A DNA stretch of 64,000 bases. It comes from Dorea sp. AF36-15AT. Lineage in GTDB: Bacteria; Bacillota; Clostridia; Lachnospirales; Lachnospiraceae. The notes beneath the pieces are model-generated. The model had not been told where the DNA came from and did not search any database. It saw only the letters and a program-made list of their open reading frames with translations. The DNA lies in NCBI RefSeq assembly GCF_003477705.1, contig NZ_QUDV01000004.1, positions 1 through 64,000 of the forward strand. The letters are read 5' to 3'. Shown in pieces: positions 23,664 through 32,183 of this stretch. How positions within the stretch are numbered: position 1 is the first letter of the stretch; each line of letters begins with the position of its first letter. The translations under genes were made by a program, and so were the position numbers.

Positions 23664-25226
23664 ATGGGTTATACAGCATTATACCGCAAGTTCCGACCAA
23701 CTGAATTCGAGGATGTGAAGGGACAGGATGCGGTTGTTAAGACATTAAAGAATCAGATCAGGACAGGCAGGATCAGCCATGCATATCTGTTCTGTGGAAC
23801 AAGAGGTACCGGCAAGACGACGGTTGCCAAGATATTTGCCAAAGCGGTGAACTGTGAACATCCGGTGGACGGAAGTCCGTGCGGAGAATGCGAGATGTGT
23901 AAGGCAATCGCAGCAGGCACATCGATGAATGTGATCGAGATCGATGCGGCGTCTAATAACGGCGTGGATAATATCCGAGAGATCCGTGAAGAGGTAGCAT
24001 ATCGTCCGACGGAAGGCCGATATAAGGTTTATATTATCGATGAGGTGCATATGCTGTCGGCGGGAGCGTTCAATGCGTTGCTGAAGACACTGGAAGAACC
24101 GCCGGAGTATGTTATTTTTATACTTGCGACTACAGAGGCACATAAGATTCCGGTTACAATTCTGAGCCGGTGTCAGCGATATGATTTTAAGAGAATTTCG
24201 ATTGAAACCATCTGTGACAGATTGAACGAACTGATTGAGAAGGAAGGTCTGGATGTAGAAGACAAAGCAGTCCGCTACATTGCCAGAATGGCAGACGGAG
24301 GCATGCGTGATGCACTGAGTCTGCTGGATCAGTGTGTGGCGTTTTATATCGGAGAGCGTCTGACCTATGACCGGGTACTGGAAGTGCTTGGCGCGGTAGA
24401 TGTGGATGTGTTCAGCCGCATTTTTAAAGAGCTTGTGGCGAGAGATGTAAAAGGCGTGATTGAGACACTGGATGAGCTGATCATGCAGGGACGGGAGCTG
24501 TCGCAGCTTGCGGCTGATTTTACCTGGTATCTGCGTAATCTTCTGTTGTTGAAGAGTTCGGAGAATATGGAAGATGTGCTGGATGTTTCGACAGAGAATC
24601 TGGCAAGGATGAAGGAAGAGGCGGAATTAATCGAGATGGATGAATTGATCCGCTACATCCGCATTTTCTCGGATCTGACGAATCAGTTGAAGTTTTCATC
24701 GCAAAAGAGAGTGCTGTTGGAAGTAACATTTATCAAGCTGTGCAGACCGCAGATGGAGAGTGGACCAGATGCATTATTATCCAGAATAAGGGCATTGGAA
24801 GCAGAAGTGGAAAAAGGACTTTCTGCGCCGCAGACAGAGCGGGTTGTGTACCGGGAAGCAGTGGAAGAGAAGCCGGCCGGACCGAAGCCGGAGCTTCCGA
24901 AGGCATTATCCGAAGATATTCGGAATGTGGCAAAGAACTTCCGCAGTATCGCAGATAATGCGTCGATGATGCTGAAGCAGTATCTGAAACAGGCAAGACT
25001 CAGCGCAGGTGAGAATGACAGGCTGCTGATCGTGTTGCCGGATGAAGTAAGTGCCGGATTCGTGGCCAAGCCGGAGCACAAGGAAGAGATCATACATCTC
25101 ATTGAAGAAAAAATCGGCAAGACTATGGAGATAGATGTCCGCCACGTGGAAGAAGGCAGACATTTTGAAGATAGTTTTGTGGATATACAAAAAATGGTTC
25201 ACATGGATATTACCATTGAAGACTAA
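23664..25226 (+). CDS. dnaX: DNA polymerase III subunit gamma/tau
   Basis: 520 residues. YTALYRKFRPTEFEDVKGQDAVVKTLKNQI starts the clamp-loader AAA+ domain; Walker A is CGTRGTGKTTVAKI, the zinc module is CEHPVDGSPCGECEMC, Walker B is VYIIDEVHML and sensor 1 is LATTEAHKIPVTILSRC. The C-terminal third is the tau/gamma domain III and a short basic-acidic tail. It loads beta clamps at the replication fork. ATG 23664 was chosen because the upstream frame runs through the structured element. The order dnaX-ebfC-recR is conserved in Firmicutes. Confidence 0.95.
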   Translation: MGYTALYRKFRPTEFEDVKGQDAVVKTLKNQIRTGRISHAYLFCGTRGTGKTTVAKIFAKAVNCEHPVDGSPCGECEMCKAIAAGTSMNVIEIDAASNNGVDNIREIREEVAYRPTEGRYKVYIIDEVHMLSAGAFNALLKTLEEPPEYVIFILATTEAHKIPVTILSRCQRYDFKRISIETICDRLNELIEKEGLDVEDKAVRYIARMADGGMRDALSLLDQCVAFYIGERLTYDRVLEVLGAVDVDVFSRIFKELVARDVKGVIETLDELIMQGRELSQLAADFTWYLRNLLLLKSSENMEDVLDVSTENLARMKEEAELIEMDELIRYIRIFSDLTNQLKFSSQKRVLLEVTFIKLCRPQMESGPDALLSRIRALEAEVEKGLSAPQTERVVYREAVEEKPAGPKPELPKALSEDIRNVAKNFRSIADNASMMLKQYLKQARLSAGENDRLLIVLPDEVSAGFVAKPEHKEEIIHLIEEKIGKTMEIDVRHVEEGRHFEDSFVDIQKMVHMDITIED

Positions 25227-25251
25227 CAGAGATTAAAGGAGGATACAGACC

Positions 25252-25599
25252 ATGGCAAAACGTGGTGGATTCCCAGGCGGAGCAATGCCTGGAAATATGG
25301 CAAATCTTATGAAACAGGCGCAGAAGATGCAGCGCCAGATGGAAGAACAGGCAAAAGAAATGGAAGCGAAAGAGTACACGGCTACAGCCGGAGGCGGTGC
25401 GGTAGAGGTGAAGGTATCTGGCAAAAAGCAGCTTCTTTCTGTAAAGCTTGACGAAGAAGTAGTAGATCCGGATGATGTTGAGATGTTAGAAGATCTGATC
25501 GTAGCTGCTGTCAATGAAGCGTTGACACAGGTAGATCAGGCTGCAGCAGGAAGTATGTCTAAGCTGACAGGCGGCATGAATATGCCGGGAATGTTCTAA
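25252..25599 (+). CDS. ebfC: Nucleoid-associated protein YbaB/EbfC
   Basis: 115 residues: [10 protein letters not shown], then [20 protein letters not shown] (helix), [40 protein letters not shown]. This is the standard YbaB/EbfC sequence, a dimeric DNA-binding tweezers-like protein. The site AAAGGAGGAT precedes it, 25 bases after dnaX; recR follows after 2 bases. Confidence 0.95.
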   Translation: MAKRGGFPGGAMPGNMANLMKQAQKMQRQMEEQAKEMEAKEYTATAGGGAVEVKVSGKKQLLSVKLDEEVVDPDDVEMLEDLIVAAVNEALTQVDQAAAGSMSKLTGGMNMPGMF

Positions 25600-25601
25600 T
25601 T

Positions 25602-26198
25602 ATGGATTATTATAGTAGTCAGATTTCGAAACTGATCGAAGAACTGTCCAGACTTCCGGGCATTGGTCCGAAGTCTGCGCAGCGTCTGGCATTTCACCTG
25701 ATCCATATGCCTAAAGAGCAAGTGAAAGAGCTTGCAGATTCTATGGTTGACGCCAGAGAGAATGTAAGATATTGCAGCTGCTGTTACACACTTACGGATC
25801 AGGAACTCTGCCCGATCTGTCGCAACAGCAAGCGTGATCATAAGACCATTATGGTAGTAGAGACGACCAGAGATCTGGCGGCTTATGAAAAGACGGGCAA
25901 ATACGAAGGAGTCTATCATGTGCTTCACGGAGCTATCTCGCCGATGCTCGGTATCGGTCCCGGAGATATTAAGTTGAAGGAACTGATGCAGCGTCTGCAG
26001 GGAGATGTGAACGAAGTGATCATTGCGACTAATTCCAGCCTGGAAGGCGAGACAACAGCGATGTATATCAGTAAGCTGATCAAGCCGACCGGGATCAAGG
26101 TCAGCAGGATCGCGAGTGGGGTGCCGGTCGGAGGCGATCTGGAGTATATTGATGAAGTGACATTGCTTCGCGCGCTGGAAGGCAGAACAGAACTCTAA
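25602..26198 (+). CDS. recR: Recombination protein RecR
   Basis: 198 residues. A helix-hairpin-helix (LSRLPGIGPKSAQRLAFHL), a zinc finger (CSCCYTLTDQELCPIC) and a Toprim domain (VVETTRDLAAYEKTGKYEGVYHVLHGAISP with TNSSLEGETTAMYI) occur in the normal order. It works with RecF/RecO to load RecA at gaps. It is the last gene of the dnaX operon; the start lies 2 bases after ebfC. Confidence 0.96.
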   Translation: MDYYSSQISKLIEELSRLPGIGPKSAQRLAFHLIHMPKEQVKELADSMVDARENVRYCSCCYTLTDQELCPICRNSKRDHKTIMVVETTRDLAAYEKTGKYEGVYHVLHGAISPMLGIGPGDIKLKELMQRLQGDVNEVIIATNSSLEGETTAMYISKLIKPTGIKVSRIASGVPVGGDLEYIDEVTLLRALEGRTEL

Positions 26199-26261
26199 GT
26201 GAAATAAAACGCAAATGTGTTCTGAACATTTGCATAAAATGTGGCAATTTTGGAACATCTA

Positions 26262-26290
26262 TTGACCGATATTATTTTTGTGGATATAAT
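26262..26290 (+). promoter_or_regulatory. Promoter of the transketolase operon
   Basis: TTGACC (26262-26267) and TATAAT (26285-26290) with a 17-base spacer, 53 bases before the start codon. Confidence 0.88.
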
Positions 26291-26342
26291 AAAAATACTT
26301 GGGTTACTAAGAAGGAAGCAAACATAATAGGAGGCAATTTTC

Positions 26343-27179
26343 ATGAACAAAGTTGAATTGATGAAGACTGCTAATGAAGTACGCAAAGGCATCATTGAGG
26401 CCGTACATAGCGCAAAATCCGGACATCCGGGTGGTTCATTATCAGCAGCAGATATTTACACATATCTGTATTTTGAAGAAATGAATGTAGATCCAAAAGA
26501 TCCTAAGAAGGCAGACAGAGACCGTTTTGTATTGTCCAAAGGACACACAACTCCAGGTTACTATTCTGTACTGGCACAGAGAGGATATTTTCCGGTAGAA
26601 GATCTTAAGACATTCCGTCATGTAGGATCTTACCTGCAGGGACACCCATGTATGCAGCATACTCCAGGTGTAGATATGTCTTCAGGTTCTCTGGGACAGG
26701 GGATCTCAGTTGCAGTTGGTATGGCTCTTTCAGCTAAGCTCTCTGGAGAGGACTATCGTGTATACACACTCCTTGGAGATGGAGAGATTCAGGAAGGACA
26801 GGTATGGGAGGCATCTATGCTTGCAGCTCATAAGAAACTGGACAACCTGGTAGTGATCGTTGATAATAATAACCTGCAGATCGATGGAGAGATTACAAAG
26901 GTTAATTCTCCATATCCGATCGATAAGAAGTTTGAAGCATTCAACTTCCATGTGATTAATGTAGACGGACATGACTTTGATCAGCTTGCTGCTGCATTTA
27001 AGGAAGCAAGAGAGACAAAAGGACAGCCGACAGCAATTATCGCCAAGACTGTAAAAGGTAAGGGCGTATCCTTTATGGAGAATCAGGCTAAATGGCATGG
27101 CTCAGCTCCGAACGATGAGCAGTATGCTATTGCTATGGAAGATTTGAAGAAAGTAGGTGAAGCGATATGTCAGAAGTAA
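26343..27179 (+). CDS. Transketolase N-terminal subunit
   Basis: 278 residues covering the thiamine-diphosphate binding half: IIEAVHSAKSGHPGGSLSAADI, SKGHTTPGYYSVLAQRG, and the ThDP motif LLGDGEIQEGQVWEA ending VIVDNNNLQ (GDG-x-N). The catalytic partner half is the next gene. Split transketolases occur in many Clostridia and archaea and transfer two-carbon units in the pentose phosphate pathway. It has AGGAGG at correct spacing and overlaps the next gene by 13 bases. Confidence 0.95.
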   Translation: MNKVELMKTANEVRKGIIEAVHSAKSGHPGGSLSAADIYTYLYFEEMNVDPKDPKKADRDRFVLSKGHTTPGYYSVLAQRGYFPVEDLKTFRHVGSYLQGHPCMQHTPGVDMSSGSLGQGISVAVGMALSAKLSGEDYRVYTLLGDGEIQEGQVWEASMLAAHKKLDNLVVIVDNNNLQIDGEITKVNSPYPIDKKFEAFNFHVINVDGHDFDQLAAAFKEARETKGQPTAIIAKTVKGKGVSFMENQAKWHGSAPNDEQYAIAMEDLKKVGEAICQK

Positions 27180-28105
27180 AGAAGATTGCAACAAGAGAAA
27201 GTTACGGTAATGCATTAGCAGAACTTGGTAAAGAGCATGCAGACGTTGTAGTACTGGACGCTGACCTTGCCGGCGCTACTAAGACAGCTGTATTTATGAA
27301 AGCTTTCCCGGAGCGTCATATCGACTGTGGTATCGCAGAGGCTAATATGATGGGTGTGGCAGCAGGACTTGCTACTACAGGTAAAGTACCATTTGCAAGT
27401 ACATTTGCAATGTTCGCAGCAGGACGTGCATTTGAGCAGGTACGTAATTCCATCGGATATCCACACCTGAATGTTAAGATCGGTGCTACACATGCTGGTA
27501 TTACAGTAGGTGAAGACGGTGCTACACATCAGTGCAATGAGGATATTGCTCTTATGAGAACAATTCCGGGAATGACAGTTATCTGCCCATCAGATGATGT
27601 TGAGGCAAGAGCAGCTGTATTTGCAGCATATGAATATGAGGGACCTGTTTACATGAGATTTGGTCGTGCAGCAGTTCCGGTAATCAATGACAAGCCGGAT
27701 TACAAGTTCGAGATTGGTAAAGGAGTTACCCTCAGAGAAGGTAAAGACGTTACAATCATCGCAACAGGTATCCTGGTAGCTAACTGTCTGGAAGCAGCTG
27801 AGAAGCTTGCAGCAGATGGAATTGATGCAGAAGTAATCAACATCCACACAATCAAACCTATCGATGCTGATCTGATCGTTGCATCAGCTCAGAAGACCGG
27901 TAAGGTTGTTACAGCAGAAGAGCACTCTGTAATCGGTGGACTTGGCGGAGCAGTAGCAGAAGTTCTTACTGAGAAAGCGCCTACAAAGCAGCTTAGAATC
28001 GGAATCAACGATGTATTCGGCGAGTCTGGTCCGGCAGCGGAACTGGTTAAGAAATATGGCTTAGATGCAGACAGCATTTATGAGAAAGTAAAAGCATTCG
28101 TATAA
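27167..28105 (+). CDS. Transketolase C-terminal subunit
   Basis: 312 residues: the pyrimidine-binding domain (ERHIDCGIAEANMMGVAAGLATTGKVPFASTFAMFAAGRAFEQ shows the Glu that activates ThDP) and the C-terminal transketolase domain (EEHSVIGGLGGAVAEVL). It completes the enzyme with the N-terminal subunit. The 13-base overlap suggests coupled translation and a fixed ratio of subunits. A terminator follows. Confidence 0.95.
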   Translation: MSEVKKIATRESYGNALAELGKEHADVVVLDADLAGATKTAVFMKAFPERHIDCGIAEANMMGVAAGLATTGKVPFASTFAMFAAGRAFEQVRNSIGYPHLNVKIGATHAGITVGEDGATHQCNEDIALMRTIPGMTVICPSDDVEARAAVFAAYEYEGPVYMRFGRAAVPVINDKPDYKFEIGKGVTLREGKDVTIIATGILVANCLEAAEKLAADGIDAEVINIHTIKPIDADLIVASAQKTGKVVTAEEHSVIGGLGGAVAEVLTEKAPTKQLRIGINDVFGESGPAAELVKKYGLDADSIYEKVKAFV

Positions 28106-28129
28106 GAGATATATGATATGTAGGACAGG

Positions 28130-28156
28130 CGTCCCGGCAATAGCCGGGGCGTTTTT
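28130..28156 (+). terminator. Intrinsic terminator of the transketolase operon
   Basis: CGTCCCGGC (28130-28138) pairs with GCCGGGGCG (28143-28151), then a T-run to 28155. Confidence 0.88.
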
Positions 28157-28158
28157 GC

Positions 28159-28279
28159 TTTACAGGAAATTGCTTTCCTGTAAAGTAAAAACCGCTCCGC
28201 GAGGATGCGCACTGCGGCAGATAAGGTAGATGTCGCAAGCGACCGCCGCAGGCGCGAGAATGTGCCAAGGCACATTCTT
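28159..28279. repeat. Three-hairpin intergenic element
   Basis: TTTACAGGAAA pairs with TTTCCTGTAAA (about 28160-28184). GCGC-A-CTGCGGC (28207-28218) pairs with GCCGCAGGCGC (28245-28255) and encloses GTCGC-AA-GCGAC (28232-28243). GAATGTGCC pairs with GGCACATTC (28258-28277) followed by TTT. The GC-rich middle arm is unlike the AT-rich DNA around it. No protein-coding potential is visible. Confidence 0.55.
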
Positions 28280-28301
28280 TGTTCTGCAAAAAACATATTA
28301 T

Positions 28302-28341
28302 AATCCGCAAAATATCAAAATAAATTGATATTTTGCGGATT
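28302..28341. promoter_or_regulatory. Perfect 17-bp inverted repeat overlapping a promoter
   Basis: AATCCGCAAAATATCAA (28302-28318) and its exact reverse complement TTGATATTTTGCGGATT (28325-28341) are separated by AATAAA. The second arm begins with the -35 TTGATA of the downstream promoter. It could be an operator or an RNA hairpin. Confidence 0.6.
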
Positions 28342-28353
28342 GCGGAGTATAAT
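28325..28353 (+). promoter_or_regulatory. Promoter of the AAA/nuclease-like gene
   Basis: TTGATA (28325-28330) and TATAAT (28348-28353) with a 17-base spacer, 52 bases before the ATG at 28405. Confidence 0.8.
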
Positions 28354-28404
28354 ATTCGAAGAAAGTAATATACTTATCGATATAAACGTGGGGAGGTGCC
28401 CGAC

Positions 28405-30270
28405 ATGAAAACCTGTAAAGAGAAAGCAATGGAATGGGGGATTTCAGACCGTTCCGTGAATAACATGTGCAAGACTGGGAAGATACCAGGTGTGATGAAG
28501 GAAAAAGGTGTCTGGAAGATACCGGATGATGCAAGCAGACCTGTAGATAAAAGAGTCATTTCAGGAAAGTATATAAAAAGAGAAGTGCAGGGAGAGATAA
28601 AGCCGCTTCCTATCGGTATCTCGGATTATGTGCGTGCGCAATCAGAATATTACTATGTTGATAAGACATTGCTGATTAAGGAATTTCTGGATCAGAAGCC
28701 GTTAGTGTCATTATTCACACGACCAAGGAGATTTGGCAAGACCCTGAATATGGATATGCTCCGAGTATTTTTTGAGATCTCAGAGGAGAATACAGCGAAA
28801 TATTTCGTGGATAAAAAGATATGGAGATGTGGTGCGGAATATCGCGCGCATCAGGGAAAGTATCCGGTTATATTTCTTACATTTAAGGATGTGAAGTTTG
28901 ACACATGGGAAGCAACGCTTGATAAGATCCGTGGTCTCTTGCAGGAAGAATATGGGAGACATCAAGAACTGATCACCAGTGACAGACTTGTGGAATATGA
29001 AAAAGAATATTTTCAGAAGATACTTAGTGGAACTGCGGGTGAAGTGGAGCTTACAACGTCCCTGGAAAGATTGTCAAAGATGCTTTGTACTTATTATGAC
29101 AGAGCACCGATCATTATTATTGATGAATATGACACACCGATTCAGGAGGGGTATTCTAAGGATTTCTATGAAGAGATTATAGGATTCATGCGCAATTTCT
29201 TCTCGGGAGCATTTAAGGATAATAAGAATCTTTCGTATGGCTTTCTGACGGGCATCCTTCGGATAGCACAGGAAAGTATTTTCAGCGGCCTTAATAATTT
29301 GACGGTTAATTCTGTGATGGACGAGGAATATGATAATTATTTTGGCTTTACTGAAACGGAAGTACAGGCGATGCTGGAATATTATAAAGTGCCTGAGAAG
29401 AAAAAGGAACTTCGTGAATGGTATGACGGATATTTATTTGGTAAGGAAGATATCTACAATCCGTGGTCAGTCATTAATTATATTTCCAGAGGATGTATAC
29501 CGCAGGCATACTGGGTGAACACTGGGAAGAATGAGATTCTGGAAGACGTGTTAAAGATTGCCACAGACGATATAACCGAGAAATTATATTCACTTCTGCA
29601 AGGCGAAAAAGTAGTTGCGAGGATTGACCAGAATGTAGTCTACAGATCGATCGCAGAAGATCCGGCTAATATTTACAGCCTGCTGTTAGTAGCTGGATAC
29701 TTGAAGACACCCAAAAAGGAACTGCAGATGGACGGTTCGTATCTGTGTGAGGTATCAATCCCTAACAGAGAGATCGCAGCAGTCTATAAGACGGAGATTC
29801 TGTCACATTTGCTGCAGATCGGAGCGATTACAAGAACCACAGCCAATAAGATCGCGGAAAGTCTTTTTACAAACGATCACAGTAAGCTTCAAAAGGCAAT
29901 TGGTGAGTACATGGATAAATCCATCAGTTTTTATGATGCCGGGGCAGAAGGATTCTATCACGGTCTGGTATTGGGACTGATCGCATTGATGGATAATCAG
30001 TATAAGATAACATCGAACCGGGAATCCGGAGATGGAAGATATGATATCAGTATGTTTCCGAGAGAAGCGAGATATCCGGGAATTATCATGGAACTTAAAT
30101 GGCAGAAAGACATGGATATAGAATCTTTGGATGTGCTTGCAGATGAAGCGTTGGATCAGATTGATCGTAAAAGATATGATGCTGATATGAAGAACGATGG
30201 GATGAAAGATATATTGAAGTTTGGAATTGCATTTTCAGGGAAAAAAGTAAGTGTAAAGATGAACAGATAA
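28405..30270 (+). CDS. AAA-ATPase-like/PD-(D/E)XK nuclease-like protein with N-terminal HTH-like segment
   Basis: 621 residues. Residues about 66-350 match the AAA-ATPase-like family seen in many gut anaerobes (PF09820 type): LPIGISDYVRAQSEYYYVDKT, Walker A-like RPRRFGKT (106-113) and Walker B APIIIIDEYD (about 234-242). The C-terminal part matches PDDEXK_9 (PF08011 type): DISMFPREA followed by GIIMELKW, the Asp and Glu-x-Lys of the nuclease core. Before these, residues 1-60 (TCKEKAMEWGISDRSVNNMC, KIPGVMKEKGVWKIPDDA) look like a MerR/excisionase-type winged helix. Function is unknown; families like this often occur in many copies per genome. ATG 28405 lies 8 bases after GGGGAGG. Confidence 0.82.
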   Translation: MKTCKEKAMEWGISDRSVNNMCKTGKIPGVMKEKGVWKIPDDASRPVDKRVISGKYIKREVQGEIKPLPIGISDYVRAQSEYYYVDKTLLIKEFLDQKPLVSLFTRPRRFGKTLNMDMLRVFFEISEENTAKYFVDKKIWRCGAEYRAHQGKYPVIFLTFKDVKFDTWEATLDKIRGLLQEEYGRHQELITSDRLVEYEKEYFQKILSGTAGEVELTTSLERLSKMLCTYYDRAPIIIIDEYDTPIQEGYSKDFYEEIIGFMRNFFSGAFKDNKNLSYGFLTGILRIAQESIFSGLNNLTVNSVMDEEYDNYFGFTETEVQAMLEYYKVPEKKKELREWYDGYLFGKEDIYNPWSVINYISRGCIPQAYWVNTGKNEILEDVLKIATDDITEKLYSLLQGEKVVARIDQNVVYRSIAEDPANIYSLLLVAGYLKTPKKELQMDGSYLCEVSIPNREIAAVYKTEILSHLLQIGAITRTTANKIAESLFTNDHSKLQKAIGEYMDKSISFYDAGAEGFYHGLVLGLIALMDNQYKITSNRESGDGRYDISMFPREARYPGIIMELKWQKDMDIESLDVLADEALDQIDRKRYDADMKNDGMKDILKFGIAFSGKKVSVKMNR

Positions 30271-30273
30271 ATA

Positions 30274-30320
30274 AAACGGATGTGTAAAATCAAAGTAGAT
30301 TTTTGCACATCCGTTTTTTG
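30274..30320. terminator. Bidirectional terminator between the AAA/nuclease-like gene and hcp
   Basis: AAAACGGATGTG (30274-30285) pairs with CACATCCGTTTT (30306-30317), with A-run before and T-run after. Confidence 0.88.
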
Positions 30321-30325
30321 CATGG

Positions 30326-31963
30326 TTAATTACCGAAAAACAGATTCATATCTTCTTCTACGGTAGTAATTCCTGCGATTCCAAAGTTCTCAACCAGCAC
30401 TTTGGTAACATTTAGGCTTAAGAATGCTGGCAGTGTCGGACCGAGATGGATATTCTTGATTCCGAGAGACAACAGCGCCAGCAGCACCAATACAGCTTTC
30501 TGTTCATACCAGGCAATATTGTAAATGACCGGAAGCTCATTAATATCATCCAGACCGAACAACTCCTGCAATTTCAGCGCGATGACGGCAATGGAATAAG
30601 AGTCGTTACACTGTCCGGCATCCAGTACACGTGGGATACCGTTAATATCGCCGAGATCTAATTTGTTGTAGCGGTATTTGGCGCAGCCGGCGGTCAGGAT
30701 GACAGTATCGTTCGGGAGTGCTTTGGCAAATTCCGTATAGTATTCGCGGCTGTTAAAGCGTCCGTCGCAGCCAGCCATGACAACGAATTTGCGGATGGCA
30801 CCAGAGCGGACAGCTTCGACGATCTGGTCAGCGAGTGCGAAGACCTGTGCATGGGCGAAACCGCCGACGATCGTGCCGCTTTCCAGTTGCTCCGGAGGTG
30901 GGCATTTTTTTGCGTGCTCGATGATCTCCGAGAAATCTTTCTCTTCTCCGATTCCGCCCAGAATGTAATGGCAGCCAGGATAGCCCACAGGACCAGTGTT
31001 GTAGATACGGTCCTGATAACTGGAATTTGGCGGAACGAGACAGTTGGTGGTCATGAGAATCGGACCGCGGAATGCTTCAAATTCTTCTTTTTGTTTCCAC
31101 CAGGAACCGCCGTAATTGCCATAGAAATGATTGTATTTCTTGAAGGCGGGATAGTAGTTGGCAGGAAGCATTTCGGAGTGGGTATAAATGTCGATGCCAC
31201 TGTCTTTTGATTGCTCTAAGAGCATTTCCAGATCCCGCAGGTCGTGACCAGATACCAGAATGCCCGGGCGTGTTCCAACATCAATCCGGACGTTGGTAAT
31301 TTCAGGATTCCCGTAAGCGTCGGTGTTAGCTTTGTCCAGGAGTGCCATTCCCTCGACACCGTGTCTGCCGACTTCCAGAGTCAGATCTACAAGCTCAGGA
31401 ACAGTCAGTTCATCATCTAAGGTATCGGCTAATGCCCGTTGGATAAATGCATCCAGTTTTTCACTGTCCTGAAGCAGGGCGTTGGCGTGCTTTGTGTAAG
31501 CGGATAATCCTTTGAGTCCGTACGTAATCAGAGCCCGAAGCGAGTTGATATCGTCATCATCACTGGATAAGATGCCAGATTCTACAGCTTTTTCGGTAAA
31601 GGTATCGACAGCCCCATACCAGGTCGAAGCGTCCGGAAGATCAGAAGTATCCTTTAACTGACGTAGAAGAAGCTGCGTCTGTTCGAGAGTTTTAATGATG
31701 CGATCAGTAATGAAGTCTTCGTCGAAATTGGCATTGGTGATTGTCACAAACAGATTGAATGTAACAAGATGGTTGACATTACCGGAGACTGGCATTCCTT
31801 CCTCACGGAGTCTGGTTGTAACTGCGGATAGTCCTTTTGTGACATACACTAAGAGATCCTGCAGATTCGATACGGAAGGCCGTTTGCCGCAGACACCGAC
31901 GCGTGTACAGCCGGAGCCTCCGGCAGTTTCCTGACATTGATAACAGAACATGTTGTAATCCAT
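30326..31963 (-). CDS. hcp: Hydroxylamine reductase / hybrid cluster protein
   Basis: 545 residues. The N-terminus has [19 protein letters not shown] (Cys7, 10, 19, 25), the 4Fe-4S site of the strict-anaerobe class. Hybrid-cluster ligands appear in [25 protein letters not shown] and VLDAGQCND. The protein handles hydroxylamine or nitric oxide under nitrosative stress. The start at 31963 has AAGGAGGAACC on the reverse strand; the ORF upstream extends only 12 codons. It is transcribed away from the ABC exporter operon. No hcr reductase gene is nearby. Confidence 0.96.
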   Translation of the reverse strand: MDYNMFCYQCQETAGGSGCTRVGVCGKRPSVSNLQDLLVYVTKGLSAVTTRLREEGMPVSGNVNHLVTFNLFVTITNANFDEDFITDRIIKTLEQTQLLLRQLKDTSDLPDASTWYGAVDTFTEKAVESGILSSDDDDINSLRALITYGLKGLSAYTKHANALLQDSEKLDAFIQRALADTLDDELTVPELVDLTLEVGRHGVEGMALLDKANTDAYGNPEITNVRIDVGTRPGILVSGHDLRDLEMLLEQSKDSGIDIYTHSEMLPANYYPAFKKYNHFYGNYGGSWWKQKEEFEAFRGPILMTTNCLVPPNSSYQDRIYNTGPVGYPGCHYILGGIGEEKDFSEIIEHAKKCPPPEQLESGTIVGGFAHAQVFALADQIVEAVRSGAIRKFVVMAGCDGRFNSREYYTEFAKALPNDTVILTAGCAKYRYNKLDLGDINGIPRVLDAGQCNDSYSIAVIALKLQELFGLDDINELPVIYNIAWYEQKAVLVLLALLSLGIKNIHLGPTLPAFLSLNVTKVLVENFGIAGITTVEEDMNLFFGN

Positions 31964-32140
31964 AAATGGTTCCTCCTTGAATTGTGTCAATAATATCATA
32001 GGTAGTTTCTCCCATTTTTTCAGTTGTTAAACGTGGTTTGGAATACAATTTTCAGGGCAATATAAAGTAGTAATATTTGAAGTTCAAGGCGATCTGTAAT
32101 ATACTGGAAATGTTATAAAGTTATAGAATGTAAAATGCAG

Positions 32141-32161
32141 GTAACTGTATGGAACAGTTAC
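32141..32161. promoter_or_regulatory. 8-bp inverted repeat before the ABC exporter operon
   Basis: GTAACTGT (32141-32148) and ACAGTTAC (32154-32161) with a 5-base spacer, 23 bases before the GTG start at 32184. It could be a regulator site in the leader, or a hairpin. Confidence 0.45.
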
Positions 32162-32183
32162 GGGACAACAGGAGAATGAGAAC

